Positions 11,933 through 22,609 are shown, counted from the first letter of the stretch. The stretch is 64,000 nt of DNA from Pegoplata infirma (GCA_963921195.1 OY992536.1:179002995-179066994); one strand, 5' to 3'. Notes: generated by a model not told the origin, from the letters alone. Made by a program: numbers and translations.

Positions 11933-12136
11933 TGCAAAGTTTTGCTCTTGGAATTCGACCTTCTAGAACAGATTTTAGGAGTTAATATTTTTTTGTACGA
12001 CTCGTCACCTTAGCAGAAACTTCATATTTAAGTTCATAAGATGCAATAAAAGGGGTAGTTTTCGAATGACAACCAAGAATTTGGTCAAAATGCTTTGATA
12101 TTTTTCAGTCTCTACCTCTGGTTTTGGGCCCATTCT
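11933..12136 (-). pseudogene. Tc1-like transposase fragment (decayed)
   Basis: On the minus strand one frame reads GPKTRGRD, a stop, then KISKHFDQ, SKTTPFIASYELK and VTSRT. A shifted frame continues LEGRIPRAKL. This order resembles the second helix-turn-helix region of Tc1 transposases, which bind the inverted terminal repeats. At least one stop and one frameshift are present. The DDE catalytic domain is not recognisable downstream. The assignment rests on motif resemblance only. Confidence 0.45.
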
Positions 12137-12662
12137 TTGAGCCAAACGAGGTAAATGATTTGTTTTGGAACAATTTATTATAACGAACCTTTACATCATA
12201 GATATCCCATCCGCTTTTAAGCTTAAACTGGGTTTTCGATTATAATTCCTATAATGGGCACCCGTACCCATTATCCTAAACAATTATCGAGTATAAAAGA
12301 GGCTAAAACAATTCAACAGAAATATTTTTTTTATTTATTTTTTGCATTTTTTATTAATATTATTTAACCCTGCAGTTAGGTTAAGCCCATTTGGTCCAAT
12401 TTTTGAATTGTTTCCTTTGTAACTTTTGAACGGTGATATATACTGGCTTAGTTTTTTTGCTCATGGGGTCTTTTTATAAAATAATGTTATTTACAAAAAA
12501 TCTAGGTTCTGACTTAAACCAGGACTGAGAAAAATAAAAAATTACGTATCTTAGGTTAATGGACCATTTGGTCCATAGTATATTTTCTCCTGAAATTTCG
12601 ATAGCTGGAGCCCATGAAACGTCGATTTCAGAAAAAAGGATGCACGCATTCAAATAAGGTAT

Positions 12663-13070
12663 TCCGGCAAAACTTTTAAAATGGTCACGGATATGTAATG
12701 CATTACCAAGCAAAAAAAAAAATATCAAAAATATGCATTTTTTCCCTATCGCTTACTATTGGCATAACTTTTTTGTATTTTTCACGCATTATGTAAACCT
12801 TATTCACTACTTTGAGTCTTATCCCAAAAAAAAATCATTAATCCAGTATAGAATAAGGCAACCTTATAATACCCTATACTGGATTTATGCTTTTTGTTTG
12901 GGATGTCACTCAAAGTAATGCATGAGTTTTACATAATGCATGAAAAATAAATAAAGTGGATGGCTATGGTAAGCGGTAGGCGAAAATTAATGCACATTTT
13001 TTAATTTTTTTGGCTATGCATTACATGGTAATGCATTACATAACCGCTACCATGTTTAAGGTTTTGCTGG
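12663..13070. mobile_element. ACCCAGC-related MITE
   Basis: The right end GGTTTTGCTGGGA (to 13070) is a standard terminus of this family. The left end CCGGCAAAACTT is degenerate. The interior has 'taatgcattac' words and inverted 'tatccagtatagaataagg' / 'atactggattta' segments. It cuts the piggyBac transposase remnant just after its ILDI motif. Confidence 0.55.
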
Positions 13071-13250
13071 GATATCAAGTATGTTTGCAAATACATTGTT
13101 AGGCCATTGATTTGTTGCGCGTTTTGTGCTGAGGGAACCAATTATTTGATCAGCAATATCCACGCCACCTAAATGAGATGAATCATTAGAATTTATAGGA
13201 AAAAACAAAACTAACATACCTTTCGTTGAATTGTAATACAAAACAATCTC
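13071..13250 (-). pseudogene. piggyBac transposase fragment with a 51-bp intron
   Basis: Exon 1 (13220-13250) encodes EIVLYYNSTKG. Exon 2 (13071-13168) encodes GVDIADQIIGSLSTKRATNQ, then WPNNVFANILDI. Between them, 13169-13219 starts GTATGT and ends TTTAG on the minus strand. Removing it restores the contiguous YYNSTKGGVDIADQ core of piggyBac/DDE_Tnp_1_7 transposases, in which the GGVD region carries a catalytic aspartate. The protein acts on TTAA-flanked ends in the nucleus. The rest of the gene is deleted or interrupted, so it is inactive. Confidence 0.85.
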
Positions 13251-13314
13251 TAAAGTAAAGAAAATGAAAAAAAAACGGAATCCCTCAACAAATTGTTACA
13301 TTAGCTGTGTTGAG

Positions 13315-13839
13315 AAAAGATGGGTGCTGGTCACGTGATTTGCATAGTTCACGTAAATCAGGCGTGACTCACGCTCGAGTAAAAGTCTAGTTAATTACGA
13401 AAATCATGATAGAGTGAGTGTGATTTCAAAACTTTTATGTATGAGTGATTAGAAAGCGAGCCCAATTTTTGCGTGAGTGCCATTTTTCTTGCGTGATTCA
13501 ATATATTTTTTTTGTATTGCTTTCGGTTTCATTTAAAGTTTTTGTTTTATTTTTCCTTTTGCAATCACTTAAAATTCAAATTAATGGTCTGCTAATATAT
13601 GAAAAACATTTTTTTAAAGTTTCTTCAAATTGTGTATTTGTAAGTGAATATTGTGTGAATTGGGGTGAGTAATTATGAACCACGTGAGTCACGCATGAGC
13701 GTAACTTATTTTAGTTTAAATGCCGTGAGTAGTAAGTGAGCGTGAGTAAAGAAAAAAAAAATCAAGTGAGTGATTCATGAACGATTATAATATTTCTTGG
13801 GTGAGCGTGAGCCAAAATTCACTCACGCACCCATCTCTA
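13315..13839. mobile_element. hAT-like MITE, (T)AGAGATGGG termini
   Basis: Left AAAAGATGGGTGCTGG and right ACTCACGCACCCATCTCTA are inverted ends. The flanks GTGTTGAG (13307-13314) and ACATTGAG (13840-13847) share the last five of eight bases, consistent with a decayed 8-bp duplication. The interior is dominated by GTGAG/CTCAC words. Confidence 0.55.
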
Positions 13840-14327
13840 ACATTGAGTAAAGCTTAAAAAATAGTATTTAGGTAGAAATGATCCGAAATATATACAAATA
13901 TAATATTAAATTGTTATTTTGTTTGAATATTGAAGTATGGACCAAATGGTCCACTAACCTAACATTCGTAAGTTTTTTCTAACCTAACAGCAGGGTTAAG
14001 AACTTAAAGGTTAACACAATTGAAAATAACTTTTAATTCATTTAAAGCATTTCGTCCCTATTATTTTTTCCAGGTAAATTCATTACTTTTCTTACAATTC
14101 TCCCAAGAAAAATTTAAATTTAAACAGAATCATGAAAAGCTAAAAAGATTATTAAATCCCGTTAAATTATTGATAATTTTTCAGTTGAAGCGAAAAAAAA
14201 GAGACATTTACGAAAATGTTTATAACAATTAATTAAATTTAAGCTCGTCGGCCCTATTATTTTTTCCAACACTGTATGAAGGTGTATGACATATACCTTT
14301 CCACACATAGTTGCATACATTTACATA

Positions 14328-14574
14328 CACAGAAAAAAAAACAGTTTCCAATCGAATTTATCAGTTGTATCAACTCAAAATTCGGTTGCTGCTACTATAT
14401 TTGACTTTGCCAACCAAATTTTTTAGTTGCCCCAATTAAAAGACAGTTATGACCGCCGAAAATGAGTTGTGACTACCGATATTCAACTGTGACGACCTAT
14501 ATACAAAAGTTCCAACCGATTTTTTGTTGCAATAACAGACTTTCAGTTGGAAATCGTAAAATTCGTTTTCTGTG
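14328..14574. mobile_element. Short MITE with CACAGAAAA termini
   Basis: CACAGAAAAAAAAACAGTTT at the left and ATTCGTTTTCTGTG at the right are inverted ends. Internal 'gttgtatcaact', 'gttgtgactaccg' and 'aactgtgacgac' words alternate in orientation. It lies within the native sequence of the TA-flanked host element. Confidence 0.5.
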
Positions 14575-14739
14575 TGTATATGGAATATTACATTACGTGT
14601 GTATGTTCATATATGCTCCCATATATGACATACATTTCCATATATTGTTCATGTACTATCATACAGGGTATCATGTATGATCATGTATGAACATACATGT
14701 TCATTTTCACCCGGGTATAGAAAAAATCTCTCAGAATAT

Positions 14740-14900
14740 GAGATTTTACACTAAAAAATTTTTTTCGGAATCTGAAAATAATTTCTCCACAAAAAAAATT
14801 CTCAGAAGCAGATAACTTTTTTTACAGATAAAATATATTTTGGACTCTGATAGTTCTTCTATAGGAAACAAACCTCAGAATCTTCAAATTTTTCTGTTTG
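14740..14900. repeat. Degenerate 'atctgagattttttctat' minisatellite fragment
   Basis: Words such as 'tctcagaatatgagat', 'ggaatctgaaaata' and 'ctctgatagttcttctatagg' are diverged relatives of the 36-bp unit at 43615-44310 and of 31145-31370. Confidence 0.45.
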
Positions 14901-15481
14901 AAAATGTACTCATAGTAAATAGGAGGGAGGGCGGAAATCATGCTAGTGTTTAATTTTAATTAGATTGACAATTTATACAAGTACTTAATAGTTTTTATCT
15001 GCCTATTATTTAAATAATTTCTTTTATAATTTTTTTTTTTTGCTAATAATTATAAAAATCTTTTCTCAATAACTATACCAAAGTGTTTCATATAAAATTA
15101 GAGATAAATCAAGTTCTTTTGAAGTTAAGCAAAAAAAGCCGACAAGTGTTTTTCTTCTTCTTCTTCTACTTTGATTTTGCTTCGTTGGGCAAAGAAAAGC
15201 ATTACATAAATAAATATTAATTTAACCACTTATCGGAAGTGTACTATAAAATAACTATTAAGAGATACACATACATACTTACAAGTCTGCTAAAAATACA
15301 TAATTATGTATTCAGGTTGTAATATAAGAAAAACAGCTAAAAAGGAGAAAAATGTTTACTTTAAATTGGAGAATGTACAATAGAAGGCGCCTATGAAAAT
15401 TTTAAAGATAACAATGTGTAACAAAGCATAACACTACTAACCCAGTTAAATATGGCGAAAAAAGTTAAAGGTTAAAGCATA
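14901..15481. other. Unique A+T-rich spacer
   Basis: Includes a short (TTC)n tract near 15153. No supported gene, RNA or repeat ends. Confidence 0.5.
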
Positions 15482-15731
15482 GTACTCTGTTCGATTTCAC
15501 GGGAAAAATCTGCCAAACTACATATAAAAAAAATAAATTTTGGCAACGCGTGGAATTATAGGGAAATTTTTAAAAAGTCTTCATGTATTTTTATTATACA
15601 AGATTCTTTCTTATAATTTTCTTATAGATTTCTTTCTTATAATTGCCAAAAGTTCGTGATTTTTTAATGTTTTATTGCGATTAGGGGCGTTTAAAGTTTA
15701 AGTGAAATTTTCACCGTAAAAAACAGAGTAC
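15482..15731. mobile_element. 250-bp TA-flanked MITE (GTACTCTGTT ends)
   Basis: GTACTCTGTT at the left and AACAGAGTAC at the right are perfect 10-bp inverted ends, each next to TA (15480-15481, 15732-15733). A further inverted match follows ('ttcacgggaaaaa' / 'tttttcaccgtaaaa'). TA targets suggest the Tc1/mariner group. No coding. Confidence 0.65.
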
Positions 15732-16951
15732 TAGGCTTAAATTAAGAAACGCATTAATAAATCTTCAACTATTTATGAATACAATTTCGAAGACGAGGCA
15801 TAATGCAACAAAATGTAAATTTATTGTGACGACCGAACTTCTTGCTAAACCATATTATTCATTTGTCAAAATAAAAACAAATCATAGTCAATCAAAATGG
15901 TGTGTCGTCACAACCAAATTTGTCAGTGGCTCTAACAGAAACATTCAAGTGACAGAAAATAGCAAAATAAAGTCACCGCTGACGTACTGCTGACTCTCCC
16001 TTTATGGAATTGGTGACAGTTTCATACAATTTTTCCAAATGTTCCCAATGACAAGTCCGCAGTTGGTCAGCAGTGCATACCAGTATTGGTGGCCACCAAC
16101 AACTCGTTTAAACAACTGTTGATTTTATAAATGGGGAGTCAACAGTATGTCTGTTTTTATTATTTTTTGCCGACTGGGAATGAATCTGTTGTCTCTGTGT
16201 GGAGAAGTCAAGCCAATGCAAATGATTTTAATGACAACGCACCAACTTGATACAAAAAAAACCAGGCCCGCCCAGGTATCTCTTTGAGAGTTAAGATTTA
16301 AAGTCCAATTCACTATTTGCAGATGTAATTCGAATAAAATTAATGGTAATTCGATTAAAATTTACTTAGAATTAGTTGCCGAACTATTAAAGAAAAACAA
16401 ATCAGAATAGGTTTTAGTCACTCATATATTTAAAAATATTTTCAGATAGTTTTGATCAAATGATCAGTGGTTTAAGTTTTTTCTTCCAAAAAGTATTTAT
16501 TTTAATAATTTTAACCTAGCTGAGAACTGGTGACAATTGGCCAAAGATTTTTGTGGGATTCGAAAAATTCTAAAATACTGACACCTTTTTTAATTGAATA
16601 GTTCTTAGAATTTGATCAATTTTCCTATAGAAATATTTCCGTTACTAAGGCAATTCTACAAACACAAACACAATTTGTTGATCTGACAAATGAGTTTTTT
16701 TTTTCAATAAAGAAATTTAACAAACACTGTTTATTGACATGATAAAAGAATTTTGAAATAAAATTACTTAACTGAGTTTGTTGAAAACAAAATCGAAGTT
16801 TTGTATTATGGACTAACAGACGGCCGTTTTTACTAAATCTTTGGTTGATATGATGTTTGGTTAATTTACAATTGATGTTTGTTGATTTCAATTTGACGAT
16901 TTTATTTTCTGTGAATATTAAATTACACAATGTTTTAATTCGGGTGCTGGC
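15732..16951. repeat. Spacer with a Z-family repeat
   Basis: About 15960-16150 (CACCGCTGACGTACTGCTGA, then 'acaagtccgcagttggtcagca' and 'tggtggccaccaac') matches 22165-22345 and, more distantly, 23085-23270. The rest (16160-16951) is A+T-rich with no gene recognised. Confidence 0.5.
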
Positions 16952-17061
16952 TGGCACATGTTAGGTTAGGTTAGGTTGTAAGTGGCTGCTGACGTTTTAC
17001 GTCAACACACGTAGACTCTGAGGTCCATTGTGATACCACGGGACCGTAATAGGTTTCCCTA

Positions 17062-17537
17062 CTAGTCCCTGTCGTTAAACCAGTTTGAGCTTCTTATAAA
17101 ACTCCTTAGATGTTGAATTTTGACATCCGACAAATCAGAAAGATCGTACAGCTCCCTAGATCCCAGTGAAGCAAGTCTCTGACCAGAAAGTGCTGGGCAA
17201 TGGCAAATAAAGTGTCCGATAGTTTCCAACTCCTCTTCATCCATGCAACTTCGGCAAAAGTCATTCGACGGCACGTTCAACCGCTCTGCGTGCTTCCCTA
17301 TAAGACAGTGTCCGGTAAATATAGAAACCACCGTCGAAATCTCTCCTCTTGGAAGCGATATCAGATTACTTGTGCGCTGCTGATTAAGAGAAGGCCAAAT
17401 CAGTCGTGTTGTCTCACACGTCCATCCATTTGCCCATCTTTGATTAGTCTCCGTCGCAGAACAAAACCGTAGGTTTTGCTTGCAAGTTTCTAGAGGCAGA
17501 CAACACATTCCAATTCTGTTGGAACCTCTAAGGTAGT
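17062..17537 (-). pseudogene. LINE C-terminal cysteine-rich region
   Basis: After another stop (17490-17492) and a frameshift near 17430 the frame reads TTRLIWPSLNQQRTSNLISL, TGHCLIGKHAERLNVP, then CRSCMDEEELETIGHFICHC. This cysteine/histidine cluster and the following LGSRELYDLSD are typical of the C-terminus of RNase H-bearing insect LINEs. The 3' untranslated region and hexamer tail follow. Confidence 0.85.
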
Positions 17538-17966
17538 TCCTAGTCTTGCAAGCTCTTCGGCTTTGCAATTCCCTGGAATGTCTCCGTGCCCTGGGACCCA
17601 TATGAGTCGTATGTTAAACTGCTAGGCCATCTCATTTAAAGTCGTGCGGCAGTTAAGGGCAGATCTTGTTTTCAGAAACATTGAATCCAGGAACTTGATC
17701 GCGGCTTGACTGTCAGTATAGATGTTGACTGCGGTTGTAGACAAGACATTGCAGCTCAACCAGTCAGCCACTTCCTTTATTGCCAGCATCTCTGCCTGGT
17801 AAACACTGCAATGATCTGGCAATCTACGAGCCAGGCTCAACCCAAGCTCTTCCGAATAGACTCCAAAGCCCACTTGTTCGTGCAGCCTCGATCTATCTGT
17901 GTAAAAATTTATGGTAGCTCCACTACCCGGAGTATCCTCCATCCAAGACTCCCTGGATGGTATCAT
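17538..17966 (-). pseudogene. LINE RNase H domain (decayed)
   Basis: FYTDRSRLHEQVGFGVYS, HCSVYQAEMLAIKEVADWL and NIYTDSQAAIKFL carry the first three acidic residues of RNase H. The last block reads IWVPGHGDIPGNCKAEELA, with E where the family usually has D. An in-frame TAG at 17622-17624 separates it from the rest. Its role would be removal of the RNA strand after reverse transcription. Confidence 0.85.
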
Positions 17967-17967
17967 A

Positions 17968-19656
17968 GTGGTAAAGTGGCGCTTACCGCATACTGCCTAC
18001 CCAATATGTCCAATGGTATCAGGTGAAGGAGGATTTCTAATGCAGCCGTAGGTGTAGTACGAAGAGCACCAGTGATGCACATCGACGACATTCTCTGTAC
18101 CTTCGTGATAAAGACACAGTTCGCTTTTGTTTCTAAAGCAGGCCACCAGAAAATGATTCCATACAGCAAAATTGTACGCACCACTGCTGTATAGATCCAA
18201 TGAAAGACTTGAGGGCAAAACCCCATCGTTTTCCAATGGCCCTTTTACAGGAATATAAAGCAATCGAGGCTTTTCTCACCCGTTCCTTACGCCTGAAATT
18301 CAACTTCCTATCTAGAAATACTTTAATATACTTGGCTCCATCTGAGAAGGTGATTTCAGTGCCGTCCAGAGAAATAGGATCAAAAGCAGGAATCTTATTT
18401 TTCCTTGTAAACAAAACAAGCTCTGTTTTACTTGGATTAACTCCTAGACCACAGTCTCTTGCCCATTTAGACAGATCTTTCAGAGAACCCTGAAGAATGT
18501 CCCTCAATGTTGGCAGATGCTTCCCCTTTACCGCTATCGCGACATCGTCAGCATATGCAACAACATGACAACCACGTGCTTCTAGAGATAGCAGCATTGA
18601 ATTCAGTGCCAGGTTCCAAAGAAGCGGCGAAAGAACACCTCCTTGTGGTGTACCCCTATTAACAAATCGAGATATGACGGACGCTCCCAATTCAGACGTT
18701 ATACGTCTATTGGCAAGTAGGTTTTCCACCATTAAAACGATCCCACGCTTTACTCCTAGACCAGACAATGCCAAAACTATCGTGTCTGGGATGACATTAT
18801 TAAAAGCCCCCTCTATATCAAGAAAGGCCACCATAGTGTACTACTTTACCGAAAGCGATCTCTCGATGGTACCAACGAGCTCATGCAGAGCTGTTTCCGT
18901 TGATCTACCCTTGCTGTATGCATGTTGCTTTGTCGAAAGCAACCTCGGGTCAATTACTCTACGCAAATATGAGTCTATCATTCATTCCATTGTCTTTAAC
19001 AAAAAAGAGGAAAGACTAATTGGTCTGAAATCCTTTGGAGCTGTGTGGGAACTTTTCCCAGCCTTCGGGATAAATACGACTCTGGTATCCCTCCATTTTA
19101 AAGGAATATACGACCAGTTGATGCATGATGTGTATAGATTATACAGCAACGGGGCTATATAGTCCGACACTTGCTGCAACTCAGCCGGGATTATACCATC
19201 AGGTCCCGGGGATTTATAGGGCCTGAAGCTTTTTATCGCCCATATTAATGTTGGCATATTTATTATTTCCGAAGCAATTTTAGATGCTTGGGCGTCAGAA
19301 CATTCCAAAGCTTGAAACGGCGACATGGAATTGCCCGGAAAATGCGTGTTTAAAAGGAGATCCAGCGACTCTCCACTGGAGGAAGACCACACCCCATTAG
19401 GATTTTTCAGGTATCCCAGAGTGCATGGTGAAGAAGCCAGAGCCTTGCGCAGCCTGGATGCCTCAGAAGCGTCTTCTATGTTTCCGCAGAAGTTTTTCCA
19501 AGAATCACATTTTGCATTTCTGATCATCTTCTTATAACTCTTAAGTTGCAGCCTGTATGCAGACCAGTCCTCGTCCGCTCTTGAAAATTTAGCCTTATTA
19601 ACGAGCTTTCTGCAGGAATCTCTGCTCGTCTGCAACTCATTTGACCACCAAGATGG
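17968..19656 (-). pseudogene. LINE reverse transcriptase domain (decayed)
   Basis: Motifs in order: KSPGPDGIIPAEL, FIPKAGKSSHTAPKDFRPIS, LDIEGAFNNV (motif A), GTPQGGVLSPLLWNL (motif B), AYADDVAIAV (catalytic YADD at 18541-18558), GLGVNPSKTELVLF. In-frame stops at 18982-18984 (TGA after FLLKTME) and 18841-18843 (TAG after RSLSVK) interrupt it. A base lost in the A run at 18217-18220 shifts the frame before CPQVFHWIYTAVV, and another shift lies near 17966. The enzyme would copy LINE RNA at the nicked target, but this copy cannot make it. Confidence 0.9.
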
Positions 19657-19663
19657 TTTTTTT

Positions 19664-20098
19664 CCCTCTAGGCTTTGCAGAAGGGCAAGGCGCATCCAGG
19701 CACCTATTACAAACATTTGTTATATGGTCAACCAGACAGTCAATTTCCGCCAAACTATGCGGTTCAGATAAGGGTACTTCATCCAAAAGCAAAGAAAAAG
19801 TCTCCCTATATTTCACCCAGTTTGTTCTCCTCAGATTTCTAGAGACTGTCTCAACCGGGGCACGCTCCCTGAGTAAAAACTCAATGTAGCGATGATCTGA
19901 AAAAGAATGCTCTTCCAAAACTCTCCAGTCATCAATTCTATCAGACAATGTATTTGATACAAGTGTTACGTCAAGAACCTCTTGCCGCGTACTTGTAACG
20001 AAAGTTGGATCACTACCCTTATTACAAATATACAGGTTAGTGCTTAACAAAAACTCCAAAAGTGATTCGCCTCTATCATTTGTGTCTGTACTTCCCAA
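19664..20098 (-). pseudogene. LINE endonuclease domain, C-terminal part
   Basis: Begins just after truncation with GSTDTNDRGESLLEFL. It continues with NLYICNKGSDPTFVTS and the catalytic-core motif FSDHRYIEF, where SDH supplies the active-site Asp/His of APE-type endonucleases that nick target DNA. The N-terminal half of the domain is missing. The frame is lost at a run of seven T on the plus strand (19657-19663), beyond which GKKPSWWSNELQ resumes in another frame. Confidence 0.85.
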
Positions 20099-20107
20099 TG
20101 GCACGTG

Positions 20108-20788
20108 TGATCAGAATTAAACACATAATGATACTTAAAGCAGTACAAACATATTTTCTTACAAAAAAAATTTGCGATTTTTTTGGCAAACATTTTTTTT
20201 TTAAATAATCCTTTTTTACATTGTAAAGAGTATCAAAACATTCGGAAACTACGAATTTTTCTTTTATTTCTGGCTCGATTTACATCTATAAATGGCGTAG
20301 TTGTATCTGTGTTTCTCTTCAAGAGCTTTGGTTTGAAATACGAAAACAATCAAACTACCCAATTTAGCAATAAAAACTTATTAAAAAAAGGTCTGACGCC
20401 ACTGTAACCGACCACACAATAACAAAAAAAACATAAATTTTATCTTTACCAACTACTAACAACTTCTTCGTAATTTTTGTGTTGAATGTTTTTACAAAAA
20501 TAGAAAAATTAAATAAAATGTTGCTTCTAAGGTTTTTTATTGTGTTGCCTACCACATAACTACTATATTACTAAGTAAGTTTACTTAAAAATTTAAGTCA
20601 TAATTTCTAAGAATAGTTTTTGTAAAACTGCTTATTCTTTTCTTTTTACATTTGAAGACTTTATATAAAAAAAGGAAGAAGACTTCTTACAAACATACAG
20701 AACGTACATACATATTTCCATTTCGTGCTAAATAAATTGGACAGTTTTTATTATTTTTAAGTTGGCGGTTGGTTACAAAAAAGAAAAA
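20108..20788. other. Unique A+T-rich spacer
   Basis: The flank upstream of the LINE's truncated 5' end. No gene, RNA or repeat terminus is recognisable. Confidence 0.5.
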
Positions 20789-21149
20789 AACAAGTGAGAG
20801 TGGTATATTCGGCTGTGCCGGAAATTTTTTACCCTACAACGTGAAAAGAAAAGTTCAAGTTCTGTAATGGTAAACTTTTTCCCCCTGGTCCGATTTTGCC
20901 ATATTTTCAAAACAAAACAGCCTATGACAATGAGATGTATTCGTGCCAAACTTCAGGAGTCAAGCTCTTTAATTTTTGGACTGTAGCGTGTCTTCGACAA
21001 ACGGACAGATGGACGGTCGGACACACTGCAATCGCTAGAATGTCTTAGAATCAATCACTGATCACTGATTCTAGCCCGATATTTCGATTAGTTACACACG
21101 AAATGACAAAGTGATTATGCCCCCATACTGTGGTTGGAGAATATAAAAA
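20789..21149 (-). repeat. HP-family repeat, copy 4 (TTCGGCTGTGCCG subtype)
   Basis: The low end is AACAAGTGAGAGTGGTATAT followed by the TTCGGCTGTGCCGGAA hairpin. The core has 'acggacagatggacggtcgg' and 'gaatgtcttagaatcaatcac'. The other end is 'tggttggagaatataaaaa'. Same subtype as 28620-28850, 58317-58450 and the fragment at 24064-24188. Confidence 0.75.
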
Positions 21150-22160
21150 GAAGACAGACGAGAAAGAGTAGATTACCAAGAAGACTAGCACAAGACGAAA
21201 AAGACTATAAACAGCACACACCAACATTGATATAAAAATATATTTATATCTTTATATAAATACAACAAAAAAAAACATATATAGTCGAGTATACAAAAAA
21301 AAAAGGATATAGTTAGTAAAATTTCCCAGTAGAAATGTACATAAAAACCCCATAGTTATCTATGACGGTGTACCCATTACTTTTGTAATATGGCGTCAAA
21401 GAGTCGGCTGCGATTTATATTCACAACAACAAAAACCGACTGACTGACTAAACTGAACTGTTTGTGGAAAGATATAAAAAGCAACAAGAATAATAACAAA
21501 AACAACAATAACAAAAGTCAGTATGGGATGAATGTTTTGTGTATGTAGTAGTAGTTAGTAAAGATGGTCGGTTTGGGTCGGTCGGTTGGTTGGTTCGTTG
21601 GTAATGGTAGAGAGTGTGTGTAATACTTAAACAAAATATATACTTGGATGCACCAACTACTACTGCTAAAATTCCTTATACAGATTATATAAAGAATGGA
21701 TTCTCTCCCTAGTTGACAATCAGAAAATCACCGCTGACAGTGGAGAAGAACCTCTCGACATAAATATTTGTCACGAGCAGTTTGGTGTTGAATTTTCGCA
21801 AAATCGTTTAATTGGATCAAAAGTTGTGAACGAAAATGTTCGGACACCTCAAATATTTTGGGGAAATATTATCAATATCGATTTCTGGTGGAAAAAGCGA
21901 AGGAATTTGTCTAGGAATATCAGACTTAAAAAAAAAAATATTGTCGCTGATTCTGTGGCTTAATTTATAAAAACTTTTTTCAAAATCTGAGGCTTTTATT
22001 AAAGAAAATATGTCTTAGAATTTAAGGATTTTTAGTGAAAAAATAAAATTGCACTTAAGACTTTATTATAGAGGATTTTTTATAATCTGAAATTTAGAAT
22101 TGGTATTACAAATATGAAGAAATTTTCAAAAATAAAGTAATATAAGAACCCAGTCGCAAA
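21150..22160. other. Spacer with simple repeats
   Basis: Contains (CAACAA)-type and GGTCGGTCGGTTGG tracts (about 21570-21600). 21900-22140 holds words like 'aaatctgaggctttt' related to the 36-bp minisatellite. A Z-type word 'atcaccgctgacagtgg' lies near 21728. No gene supported. Confidence 0.5.
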
Positions 22161-22164
22161 AAAA

Positions 22165-22345
22165 AAAAATCACCGCTGACATACTGCTGGCCCTCCCTTT
22201 ATAAAATTGCTGATCTTCATACAGTTTTTCCAACTGTCTCTAAGGACAAGTCAGCAGTTGGCCAGCATTGTTGGTGGCCACCCATACTGGTAGGCATTGT
22301 TGACCAACTGCGGACTTGTCCTTTTGGACAAATGCCAAAAACTCT
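22165..22345. repeat. Z-family repeat
   Basis: CACCGCTGACATACTGCTGG, 'ctccctttataaaattgctg' and 'aaggacaagtcagcagttgg' align with 15960-16110. The second half folds back ('ccaactgcggacttgtcc'), so this copy contains a palindrome. Confidence 0.6.
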
Positions 22346-22609
22346 GAAATATTTTTTCTTTGGAAACTTTGATTCTGAGATATTTTTCCAATAGAAAAAC
22401 TATGCAATGCTTTTGCGCTCTAAGATTGACATTACATTTAAAACACATCGATAGTCTAGAACTCCTTAATATTTATATATTCCTGATTCTTGATTGATTT
22501 TAATTCAACCTTGTGATGTCCGACTGTCTGTTGAAATAGAATCCTAAGAAAACATAGATGTTTCAACATTTAATGTAAACATATTAAATATTGTCGTCAT
22601 CCTAGGAAT

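Larger units (their letters stand above)
12368..13995 (-). mobile_element. piggyBac-like element with transposase remnant
   Basis: Termini CCCTGCAGTTAGGTTA and TAACCTAACAGCAGGG (15 of 16 match) are bounded by TTAA (12364-12367, 13996-13999). A subterminal unit, TTAGGTTA followed by GGACCATTTGGTCCA, occurs near both ends (12376-12398, 12552-12575, 13938-13960) and may bind transposase. The transposase fragment at 13071-13250 confirms the family. Two other elements (12663-13070, 13315-13839) are inserted. The coding region is mostly deleted. Confidence 0.85.
11229..14274 (-). mobile_element. Tc1-like element remnant
   Basis: The right end, read inward on the minus strand, starts CAGTGTTGGAAAAAATAATA next to TA (14275-14276). 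The block GGAAAAAATAATAGGG recurs about 196 bp further in (14056-14072), the spacing expected of an IR/DR-type Tc1 end. The left end (CAATTTTTTT after TA at 11227) is poorly conserved. It contains a decayed Tc1-like transposase segment (11933-12136) and is interrupted by a piggyBac-like element at 12364. Confidence 0.5.
8120..14715. mobile_element. TA-flanked element hosting a multi-level TE nest
   Basis: Inverted termini CCCGGGTGAAAATGAGCATG (8120) and CATGTTCATTTTCACCCGGG (ending 14715) differ at one base and are each flanked by TA (8118-8119, 14716-14717). This fits a Tc1/mariner-type non-autonomous element. Its own sequence is short and rich in CATACATG words: 8120-8211, 11192-11228, 14275-14327 and 14575-14715. 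The rest of the 6.6 kb is later insertions. Confidence 0.7.
16961..20098 (-). mobile_element. 5'-truncated LINE (RT + RNase H class), tail (AACCTA)n
   Basis: A non-LTR retrotransposon on the minus strand. Its 3' end is the tandem hexamer tail at 16961-16977. The 5' end breaks off inside the endonuclease domain at about 20098. TGGCACATG (16952-16960) and TGGCACGTG (20099-20107) flank it and look like a 9-bp target duplication with one change. Domain order is partial endonuclease, reverse transcriptase, RNase H and cysteine-rich C-terminus, as in I/LOA/R1-group LINEs. Several frameshifts and stops make it dead. The G+C content is clearly higher than the flanks. Confidence 0.9.

Noticed and set aside
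16961..16977. TTAGGTTAGGTTAGG resembles insect telomere repeats
   Set aside because: It sits exactly at the 3' end of a LINE, is only three units, and is best explained as the LINE's tail.
17200..19889. Plus-strand open frames opposite the LINE
   Set aside because: They are antisense shadows of the RT/RNase H coding sequence and carry no domain of their own.
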